From NCBI GenBank assembly GCA_964500215.1, contig CAZCNA010000029.1, forward strand, positions 1-6,146: a stretch of 6,146 nt of DNA, written 5' to 3'. The position numbers were made by a program, and so were the translations under genes. Below, piece after piece: positions 1 to 5,912 of this stretch (position 1 is the first letter of the stretch; every line of letters begins with the position of its first letter). The notes under the pieces were generated by a model. That model searched no databases. It was not told the DNA's origin and saw only the letters and a program-made list of their open reading frames with translations. The stretch is from JBDKLC01 sp964500215. Lineage in GTDB: Bacteria > Patescibacteriota > Minisyncoccia > Phycocordibacterales > CAIZLB01.

Positions 1-1085
1 AAATAAATAATCGCAATAACAAGCATAAAGATACCCATGGCATTTGGATAAAGAGGAACGAGAAGTGCATATCCTATACCCGCATATGTAATTCCGTTGA
101 GTGCCGTAAACAATCCATCGGACTCATCAGAAATTTGCTTTCGAAGTACATGATGGAGAAGTCCAGAGATAAGATACATTCCAAAATAGAGAGAAATGAA
201 GAGGAATACCATCATTTTGTCTGTCATCATATTCATCGCTGTGCTGTACCACGCCATTGTGAGTAGGGCAGTACAGATAACGCCAACGAGGTTGAGTTTT
301 GTCCATTTGTACCAATATGCGATTGATGCTGTTCCGAGGTTGATAACAAGGATATATCCAAAGTACGACATTGGATCAATTTTGTATAAAGACATTATGA
401 GAGGCGTCAAAAACGCACCAGCAAAAGCAAGTGCCGCCAACGGCTGAGACTTGAGAGAAACACTAATGGCTACAGTAATGGCTGTAATGATGAGAAGAAG
501 AACTGTCGCCGCACTATTTGAAATCAAATGATAAAATCCATATGAAGCGAATGTTGTGAGGAAGAGCACTGCAAAACCACCTCCTGTGAGTGTATCTGCA
601 TATTCACTATATCGGTCTCGTAGACTCATTCCAAGCACAATTGCCAACACACCAACTGCATATCCGAGGATAACACGTCCAGTTACAGTGATGAGATTTG
701 TATCAAACGCATATTTCAAGAAAAATGCGAGTCCAATAAATACCGCAGCTATTCCGAGAATAGCGAGAATTTTTCCACCTGTTACTTCATCAAATCCAGA
801 AGACGGCGCAACAAACTGTTGTACGGGTGGTTGTGGTACAGGTACGGCTGAAGATATCGGCGTAGGGATAGGGGCAACAAGAGGAGTAGTTTGTGTAGTA
901 GAGGCTACAACCTGTGGTTGCTGATAAGACGGTGCAGCAGACGCAACAGTAGAAGCAGGATTGTTTTGTGTTTTATGTGTAAGTTCCTTTTCTATTGCTG
1001 ATAGACGATTATTCAGTGATATGTACAGAATAACGACAATTACTAAAACTATAAATGTAAACATACTATATAGTATATCACTCAT
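1..1085 (-). CDS. DUF2339 family multi-pass membrane protein, N-terminal part (truncated by window edge)
   Basis: An open frame runs from ATG at 1085-1083 to the left edge without a stop, giving 361 residues of an incomplete protein. Residues 7-23 form an N-terminal membrane anchor. Residues 25-40 are a short charged, helical stretch, and about 41-97 are a low-complexity linker rich in Pro, Ala, Thr, Val and Gln. From about residue 103 the DUF2339 core begins: GGKILAILGIAAVFIGLAFF, then LKYAFD at 123-128, GRVILGY at 136-142, LTGGGFAVLFLT at 166-177 and GAFLTPL at 223-229. This is followed by successive hydrophobic helices up to the edge. Family members are large polytopic membrane proteins of unknown biochemical role, so no function is assigned. 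No Shine-Dalgarno sequence precedes the ATG, but no in-frame alternative fits better, because the anchor helix starts within a few residues. The gene is divergent from the ABC exporter and shares a 100-bp intergenic region with it. The family call is made from remembered family motifs and is fairly sure. Confidence 0.85.
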   Translation of the reverse strand, partial: MSDILYSMFTFIVLVIVVILYISLNNRLSAIEKELTHKTQNNPASTVASAAPSYQQPQVVASTTQTTPLVAPIPTPISSAVPVPQPPVQQFVAPSSGFDEVTGGKILAILGIAAVFIGLAFFLKYAFDTNLITVTGRVILGYAVGVLAIVLGMSLRDRYSEYADTLTGGGFAVLFLTTFASYGFYHLISNSAATVLLLIITAITVAISVSLKSQPLAALAFAGAFLTPLIMSLYKIDPMSYFGYILVINLGTASIAYWYKWTKLNLVGVICTALLTMAWYSTAMNMMTDKMMVFLFISLYFGMYLISGLLHHVLRKQISDESDGLFTALNGITYAGIGYALLVPLYPNAMGIFMLVIAIIY

Positions 1086-1102
1086 ATAAAAATTCGTATG
1101 AC

Positions 1103-1138
1103 ACAGTGCGTCTATCAATTAGACAATGAACACTCTGT
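1103..1138. repeat. Nested imperfect inverted repeat in the divergent intergenic region
   Basis: The inner arms GTCTA (1110-1114) and TAGAC (1120-1124) are perfectly complementary around the 5-nt loop TCAAT. The outer arms AGTG (1105-1108) and CACT (1131-1134) continue the symmetry after an asymmetric interior loop, and AC at 1103-1104 can pair with GT at 1137-1138. It could fold in the 5' leader of the DUF2339 transcript or act as a protein-binding site. No T-run follows on either strand, so it does not look like an intrinsic terminator. Confidence 0.45.
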
Positions 1139-1152
1139 AAGAATGTAGCCGA

Positions 1153-1165
1153 ATATGAGTCATAT
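1153..1165. repeat. 13-bp palindrome, candidate operator
   Basis: ATATGA (1153-1158) and TCATAT (1160-1165) are perfect inverted arms around a single central G at 1159. The palindrome overlaps the upstream -10-like TATAGT and ends 20 bp before the exporter start codon. A dimeric repressor bound here would block exporter transcription. This is inference from symmetry and position only, and short AT-rich palindromes also arise by chance. Confidence 0.35.
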
Positions 1166-1187
1166 AGTGTACAATTACACGTACAAT
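1163..1187 (+). promoter_or_regulatory. Putative -10 region of the exporter operon, overlapped by a small inverted repeat
   Basis: TACAAT at 1170-1175 matches the bacterial -10 consensus at five of six positions, and so does TATAGT at 1163-1168. Starting 6-8 bp downstream of the first would give a leader of only a few bases before ATG 1186; the second would give about 11. The arms GTGTA (1167-1171) and TACAC (1176-1180) form an inverted repeat around CAAT. GTACAAT is directly repeated at 1169-1175 and 1181-1187, the second copy running into the start codon. No convincing -35 box is visible. Confidence 0.35.
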
Positions 1188-2931
1188 GTCCGAACAACCC
1201 GCCCAGACACTCAAAAAGAAGGCTAATATATTCGATATTTTGGCATCATACAAACTCGGCATTACGGTGCTCGTCCTTTTGGCGTTGGCCAGCAACATCC
1301 CAACTCTCATTCTTCCGAAGGTAATTTCTCGGGCTGTAGACTCGTTTGTTCGGGGCACATTCAATTATGCGACGGTAACGATCGATTTCATGATATTGGC
1401 AGTGGCGATTCTCTTATTTACATTCTTGCTCAACGTTGTGCAGACCTATGTATCAGAGAAGGCTGCACGTGATCTTCGTACACAGCTTGCAGCAAAGATT
1501 TCCCGAGGCAGCTATTTATTTATTGAAAAATCAAATCCATCTGCGCTGCTCACATACCTCACGTCTGATGTGGATTCAGTCAAAATGTTCGTGGGACAGA
1601 TTATTTCATCTCTCATTTCGTCACTCATCATTATTATCGGAGCGAGCATTATGCTCCTTTCGATCAACTGGAAACTGGGATTGGCTGTGATGATCATTAT
1701 TCCGATTATTGCAGGTACGTTTTTTGTGATTTTTGGAAAAGTGCGTGTGTTGTTCCTCAAGAGCCGCGAAATTATCGACTGGCTCAACAAAGTGATCAAT
1801 GAAAGTATTTTGGGCGCAACACTCATTCGTGTAGTGAATTCAAAAGACACTGAACATGAAAAGTTTGAGGCTGCAAATAGAGAATCGCGTGCGCTCAGTC
1901 TCAAGATTTTGGGATATTTTTCGGCCATGATTCCAATCATTACATTTGTATCTAACTTGGGAACGCTCATTATTTTGATTCTCGGTGGATATTTCGTTAT
2001 CAATCACACCATGTCTATTGGTGACTTCACTGCGTTCAATGGATATGTGGCAATCTTTATTTTTCCGATTTTGGTGGTTGGATTTATCACAAACCTCATC
2101 GCGCAATCTGCCACATCATATGAACGAATTCGTACAATTCTCGATGCAGAAGATGTTGTAGAAACCGGCAAGATGAAAAACGAGCTCAAGGGTTCCATCG
2201 CTGTCAAAGATGTGACAGTGTCATACGGTGAAAAGTCAGTATTGAAACAAGTGAGTTTTGAAGTGAAGCCAGGAACGCGTACGGCTATCATTGGTCCAAC
2301 TGCAGCGGGAAAGTCGCAGCTCCTTTATCTATTGACGAATCTCACCGTACCAACATCTGGTGTGATTGAATATGATGATATTCCTGTATCTGATTATGAT
2401 AATGAGATGCTCCATCGTCAGATTGGCTTTGTGTTCCAAGACAGTATTATGTTCAACCTCAGTATTCGAGAAAATATCGCGTTTAGTGATACGGTGACGG
2501 ATGAGTCTTTGGCGAAGGCCATCGAGACAGCGGAGCTCAAAGAGTTCATCGCCACATTGCCCGAGGGATTGAATACAATCGTGTCAGAGCGTGGTTCAAG
2601 CCTTTCTGGAGGTCAGAAACAACGTATTATGCTTGCACGTGCGCTCGCATTGAATCCAAAGATATTGCTGTTGGATGACTTCACTGCGCGCGTCGACACG
2701 AATACAGAGCAACGTATTTTGGCAAATATTGCGAAAGCATATCCTGATTTGACGCTTGTTTCAGTGACTCAAAAAATATCTTCAGTCGAGTCATATGATG
2801 AAATTATTCTCCTCATGGAAGGAGAAGTATTGGCCAAGGGCACACACGCAGAACTGATGGAGACATCACCTGAATACGTACAGATTTATAATTCACAACG
2901 AAGTACAAACGCATATGAATTACGAACTTAA
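1186..2931 (+). CDS. ABC exporter half-transporter, degenerate-site subunit (TMD-NBD)
   Basis: This 581-residue protein has the classic ABC exporter half-transporter layout. A six-helix transmembrane domain comes first (helices near 24-46, 67-89, 137-160, 164-184, 249-272 and 280-303), followed by a cytoplasmic ATP-binding domain from about 335 to 575. Visible NBD motifs are A-loop Tyr347, Walker A GPTAAGKS (370-377), Q-loop Gln418, SERG X-loop (467-470), LSGGQ (473-477), Walker B KILLLD (492-497) and D-loop ARVD (501-504). Two catalytic residues are replaced: Asp498 stands where the catalytic Glu belongs, and Gln529 stands where the switch-loop His belongs. The fourth Walker A residue is Ala instead of Gly. 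These are marks of the degenerate-site partner in heterodimeric exporters. The stop codon lies inside the next gene (17-nt overlap), so the two products are very probably co-translated and dimerise in the membrane. The substrate (drug, lipid or peptide) cannot be read from the sequence. There is no Shine-Dalgarno; ATG 1186 is chosen because no upstream in-frame start exists. Confidence 0.95.
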   Translation: MSEQPAQTLKKKANIFDILASYKLGITVLVLLALASNIPTLILPKVISRAVDSFVRGTFNYATVTIDFMILAVAILLFTFLLNVVQTYVSEKAARDLRTQLAAKISRGSYLFIEKSNPSALLTYLTSDVDSVKMFVGQIISSLISSLIIIIGASIMLLSINWKLGLAVMIIIPIIAGTFFVIFGKVRVLFLKSREIIDWLNKVINESILGATLIRVVNSKDTEHEKFEAANRESRALSLKILGYFSAMIPIITFVSNLGTLIILILGGYFVINHTMSIGDFTAFNGYVAIFIFPILVVGFITNLIAQSATSYERIRTILDAEDVVETGKMKNELKGSIAVKDVTVSYGEKSVLKQVSFEVKPGTRTAIIGPTAAGKSQLLYLLTNLTVPTSGVIEYDDIPVSDYDNEMLHRQIGFVFQDSIMFNLSIRENIAFSDTVTDESLAKAIETAELKEFIATLPEGLNTIVSERGSSLSGGQKQRIMLARALALNPKILLLDDFTARVDTNTEQRILANIAKAYPDLTLVSVTQKISSVESYDEIILLMEGEVLAKGTHAELMETSPEYVQIYNSQRSTNAYELRT

Positions 2932-4681
2932 TACAACAGAACAGAACAAGAAAAAGGTGAGTACCTTCGCAGGTGTAAAAAGCTTGTGGCCATTGCTTCG
3001 TGATGAAAAAATGAACCTCATATGGGCATTCGCGGCCATTTTGGTGAACGCACTCATCAACCTCTTTGGTCCATTCCTCATCGGTCACACCGTGGATACG
3101 TATGTATTGAAGGGCAATTACCGCGGAGTGGTGATGTATTCAATCATTCTGCTGGCACTCTTTGGTGTTGGTTTGGTGGCCAGTTATTTGCAAACAAAGT
3201 GGATGGGAAGTGTCAGTCAGCGAACTCTCTTTAAACTTCGACGAACTATTTTCAATAAATTACAGGAGCTTCCTGTTGCGTTTTTCAATCAGAACAAGGC
3301 GGGGGATCTCATTTCTCGAATCAACAACGATACGGATAAACTCAATCAATTCTTTTCTCAATCATTGATGCAGTTTATCGGAAGTATCTTTATTATGATT
3401 GGTGCTGGTATATTTTTGCTCACAATCAATTTCGAATTGGGTGCAGCGTCGCTCGTGCCCGCAGTTGTCATCCTGATTATTACGCAAATCATGTCTCCGT
3501 GGATCAAGCGTAAAAACGCTGCGAACCTAAAGAATGTCGGTGGACTCAGTGCCGAAATCCAAGAAAGCCTCAATAACTTCAAAGTGATTGTAGCGTTCAA
3601 CCGTCGTGATTATTTCCGAAAAAAGTTTGAAGAATCAAACGAGTCAAACTACAAAACTGCTGTGACTGCGGGTATTGCGAATACATTCTTTACACCGATC
3701 TATACATTCGCCGCAGGAGTGGGACAGTTGATTGTGGTTCTCTTTGGAATATACCTCATTTTGCATGGTCAATTCACACTCGGTTTGTTCATCAGTTTTC
3801 TTTCATATATCAACAACTTTTATGGGCCGCTTCGTCAGTTGGCATCATTGTGGTCAAACTTTCAGACGGCCATGGCCGGATGGGATCGTATTGCTGCTAT
3901 TCTCGCGATGAAAACAAATCTCAATACTATGGATGTCGCTCAATCAGAGACATATGAGCATCCAGGAGTGCTCTCATTCAAAAATGTGCATTTCGGATAT
4001 CCTGGTGGAAATGAAGTATTGCATAATATCAGTTTCAATTTGGAACAAGGGAAGACATACGCGCTCGTTGGTCCAACAGGAGGGGGCAAGACAACTACCG
4101 CGTCTCTCATGGCCAGAATTTTTGACCCAACAAAGGGAATCGTCTTTTTGAACGGCCGAGATATACGGACATACACAGCCGAGGAACGCACACAAAAAAT
4201 TGGCTTCATTTTGCAAGAGCCATTCTTGTTTACAGGAACAGTCCAAGAAAATATTGTGTATGGTAACGACAAATATCAGGCATATACAAAAGAAGAATTA
4301 GAAGCCGTTATCAAATCAGAAGGCCTCGAGCAATTGCTCTCATGGTTTGATGAAGGATTGGATACACCCGTAAAAACAGGGGGAGATAGTATCAGTCTCG
4401 GTCAACGACAGCTCATTGCGTTTGTTCGTGCCGTGCTCCGACATCCAGATATTCTCATTCTTGATGAAGCAACAGCGAATATCGACACTGTCACAGAGCA
4501 ACTTCTCGAAGACATTTTGAAAAAGCTTCCCGCAACGACAACGCGCGTTATTATCGCGCATCGATTGAATACTATTGAAAATGCAGATGAAATATTCTTT
4601 GTGAATGCAGGAAAAATCATCGAGGCTGGTTCAATGGAACACGCCGTTGATATGCTCCTTCACGGAAATCGAAAAAGTTAG
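2915..4681 (+). CDS. ABC exporter half-transporter, catalytically complete subunit (TMD-NBD)
   Basis: This 588-residue half-transporter is the partner of the preceding gene. Six hydrophobic helices lie near 35-57, 73-93, 151-170, 176-195, 262-284 and 287-301. The NBD, from about 353 to 580, shows A-loop Tyr362, Walker A GPTGGGKT (386-393), Q-loop Gln434, Walker B DILILD (512-517) with the catalytic Glu518, and switch His549 in IIAHRLNTI. Its signature is ISLGQ (493-497) rather than LSGGQ, with Leu replacing the first Gly. The NBD sandwich should therefore pair this subunit's intact catalytic residues with the perfect LSGGQ of subunit 1 (the working site), and its poor signature with subunit 1's altered residues (the degenerate site). 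ATG 2915 overlaps the upstream gene by 17 nt in another frame and suits coupled translation. The next Met (residue 33) would remove the N-terminal elbow region. The substrate is unknown. The stop is only 3 nt from the stop of the convergent prenyltransferase gene. Confidence 0.95.
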   Translation: MNYELNTTEQNKKKVSTFAGVKSLWPLLRDEKMNLIWAFAAILVNALINLFGPFLIGHTVDTYVLKGNYRGVVMYSIILLALFGVGLVASYLQTKWMGSVSQRTLFKLRRTIFNKLQELPVAFFNQNKAGDLISRINNDTDKLNQFFSQSLMQFIGSIFIMIGAGIFLLTINFELGAASLVPAVVILIITQIMSPWIKRKNAANLKNVGGLSAEIQESLNNFKVIVAFNRRDYFRKKFEESNESNYKTAVTAGIANTFFTPIYTFAAGVGQLIVVLFGIYLILHGQFTLGLFISFLSYINNFYGPLRQLASLWSNFQTAMAGWDRIAAILAMKTNLNTMDVAQSETYEHPGVLSFKNVHFGYPGGNEVLHNISFNLEQGKTYALVGPTGGGKTTTASLMARIFDPTKGIVFLNGRDIRTYTAEERTQKIGFILQEPFLFTGTVQENIVYGNDKYQAYTKEELEAVIKSEGLEQLLSWFDEGLDTPVKTGGDSISLGQRQLIAFVRAVLRHPDILILDEATANIDTVTEQLLEDILKKLPATTTRVIIAHRLNTIENADEIFFVNAGKIIEAGSMEHAVDMLLHGNRKS

Positions 4682-4684
4682 ATC

Positions 4685-5638
4685 TTATTTCTTCAATACT
4701 CGTAGAAATACAATCGTCACAAAGATACTAAGGAGAATCGGTGCATAAAGAGGAAGTGCGATAGCGAATGCAAATGGTTTCCATAACGCGATATATCCCG
4801 TCGTGAGAAGCGTTCCAAGTCCCATATTGAGAGCCATGAATACACGCCATCCTGGGTTGGTTGTGTGTGCTGTTTCGTCCGTGATTCGATAGAATCGCGC
4901 TTTATTCAAGGCGTATACGAGTACAGCCAATCCTACAACAATGCCTGCATTTCCGTATGACCACATAATAGTAATTGCGGACACGACGTACATAAGTGTA
5001 CTGATGATGAGAGTTGCCCGTGCCCCGAGGACTGTAGCGATTGAGGCGATGTTTCCTTCTCTATCATAGACAATGTCTTGGATTGCGCCGAAGGCATGAC
5101 TGGCAATACCCCAAAGCGCATAGGCGATGATTGCCGGAATATATGTATGAATAGTGAGTGAACCTCCAGCGTAGAGAATACCGAAGAGAAGTGGCGTTAC
5201 GAAGTGACAGCTCGAAGTGAATGAATCCAAAAACGGAATTTCTTTGAATCGAAAGGGGATGGCGCTGTATGCCACTACCATAAACAGTGAAAACAAAAAT
5301 ACGATGGTGCTCCACAATGAACCTGTCCATATGAGCACTGCAATGAATGGCACTGTCCATCCGATAATCTGCAACCAGAGGCGTTGAAGTTCTTGTTTTT
5401 GTAATTGGGCACCTTCAACAGATGCTTTTCGAGGATTCTTTATATCAGATTCATAATCGAATATGTCGTTGATGCCATACATCGCGAGATTGTATGGAAA
5501 GAGAAAAAACAACACTCCTACAGCAAACATCCACGTATATGTTGGCGATACGAGTATCCAGCCTGCGGCAAAAGGAAATGCCGTATTTACCCATGAGAAT
5601 GGTCGTGATGCAGAATAGGCTTTAAGAAATGCGTTCAT
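4685..5638 (-). CDS. crtEb: UbiA-family prenyltransferase, probable lycopene elongase (C50 carotenoid)
   Basis: This 317-residue multi-pass membrane protein carries both UbiA Asp-rich motifs: NDIFDYESD at 57-65 (N57, D61, D65) and DIVYDREG at 188-195 (D188, D192). These bind the Mg-diphosphate of the prenyl donor. SRPFSW at 11-16 is the usual N-terminal family signature, and about eight or nine hydrophobic helices fill the rest, ending in RVLKK. UbiA members prenylate many acceptors. The reason to favour lycopene is context: the gene lies directly downstream of, and overlaps by 17 nt, two heterodimeric lycopene cyclase subunits, in the same order as crtYe-crtYf-crtEb of Corynebacterium. In that pathway CrtEb adds dimethylallyl units to both ends of lycopene, giving the acyclic C50 flavuxanthin, which the cyclase then closes. 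A quinone or chlorophyll-type prenyltransferase is less likely here but not excluded by sequence alone. ATG 5638 has no Shine-Dalgarno; translational coupling to the upstream gene is likely. Confidence 0.85.
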   Translation of the reverse strand: MNAFLKAYSASRPFSWVNTAFPFAAGWILVSPTYTWMFAVGVLFFLFPYNLAMYGINDIFDYESDIKNPRKASVEGAQLQKQELQRLWLQIIGWTVPFIAVLIWTGSLWSTIVFLFSLFMVVAYSAIPFRFKEIPFLDSFTSSCHFVTPLLFGILYAGGSLTIHTYIPAIIAYALWGIASHAFGAIQDIVYDREGNIASIATVLGARATLIISTLMYVVSAITIMWSYGNAGIVVGLAVLVYALNKARFYRITDETAHTTNPGWRVFMALNMGLGTLLTTGYIALWKPFAFAIALPLYAPILLSIFVTIVFLRVLKK

Positions 5639-5912
5639 AATATGTATTGAGTGAAATAGTTAATAAAACAATTGCAATCGTATAACTGAAATCTTCGATT
5701 GGAATACCCCAAATCGTGATTCCTGAAATCATATTCGTAGTGTATGTCACGATGGGTATTGTCACCAGCATCTTATCAAACACAATAGTCAATACGAGCA
5801 TGATGCCAAACGCAATCCAGGTTTCTCTTTGTTTGAATATGTGAGTTTTGAGAATCACATTGCACAAAAGGGCAATTGCAATCAGACAACAAGCGAGAAG
5901 TGAATAGATCAT
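5622..5912 (-). CDS. crtYf: Lycopene cyclase domain protein, second subunit of heterodimeric carotenoid cyclase
   Basis: This 96-residue membrane protein has three hydrophobic segments (about 2-20, 32-51 and 76-90). It carries the hallmarks of the small-subunit lycopene cyclases: ETWIAFGIMLVLTIVFDKML at 30-49, with Asp46, and the conserved acidic motif PIEDF at 71-75. Such half-size proteins (CrtYd, CrtYf, LbtC, CrtYh) work only as heterodimers with a partner carrying a PxEE motif, which is encoded immediately upstream. They protonate and cyclise the ends of lycopene or of C50 flavuxanthin without redox change. The PIEDF motif in this subunit and its place between the partner and a UbiA elongase match CrtYf. 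The ring type (beta, gamma or epsilon) and whether the substrate is C40 or C50 cannot be told from sequence. ATG 5912 overlaps the upstream stop as ATGA, a strong sign of coupled translation. The symbol follows Corynebacterium usage; crtYd is the C40 equivalent. Confidence 0.85.
   Translation of the reverse strand: MIYSLLACCLIAIALLCNVILKTHIFKQRETWIAFGIMLVLTIVFDKMLVTIPIVTYTTNMISGITIWGIPIEDFSYTIAIVLLTISLNTYYERIS

Larger units (their letters stand above)
1086..1185. promoter_or_regulatory. Divergent intergenic region between DUF2339 gene and ABC exporter operon
   Basis: These 100 bp separate two divergent starts and must carry promoters for both unless the genes are read from outside. On the plus strand, two -10-like hexamers lie just before the exporter ATG: TATAGT at 1163-1168 and TACAAT at 1170-1175. 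No good -35 box lies 16-18 bp upstream of either. On the minus strand, agacaa at 1121-1126 (TTGTCT when read in that direction) and atgaca at 1098-1103 (TGTCAT) are spaced 17 bp apart, but both are weak matches. The promoter assignments are tentative. The region also holds three inverted repeats, listed separately. Confidence 0.5.

Noticed and set aside
196..447. Plus-strand open frame of 83 codons
   Set aside because: It is antisense to conserved helices of the DUF2339 protein. Its hydrophobic product reflects the opposite strand of membrane-helix codons.
556..924. Plus-strand open frame of 122 codons
   Set aside because: It lies antisense to the linker and first core helices of the DUF2339 gene. 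Its product is low-complexity with Cys/Gly runs and no recognisable domain, so it is a shadow of the Pro/Thr-rich coding strand.
1512..2003. Minus-strand open frame of 163 codons
   Set aside because: It is fully inside the transmembrane domain of the first exporter gene, on the other strand. No domain is seen and the sense frame is clearly real.
3940..4272. Minus-strand open frame of 110 codons
   Set aside because: It is antisense to the Walker A region of the second exporter gene. The product has no recognisable motif.
4670..4700. Possible bidirectional terminator at the convergent junction
   Set aside because: Only the 6-bp palindrome AGATCT and loose A/T runs are present; no stem of useful length can be drawn.
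5064..5360. Minus-strand open frame of 98 codons inside the prenyltransferase gene
   Set aside because: It is a shifted frame of the prenyltransferase on the same strand, rich in Cys and His, with no family match. Both Asp motifs are in the longer frame.
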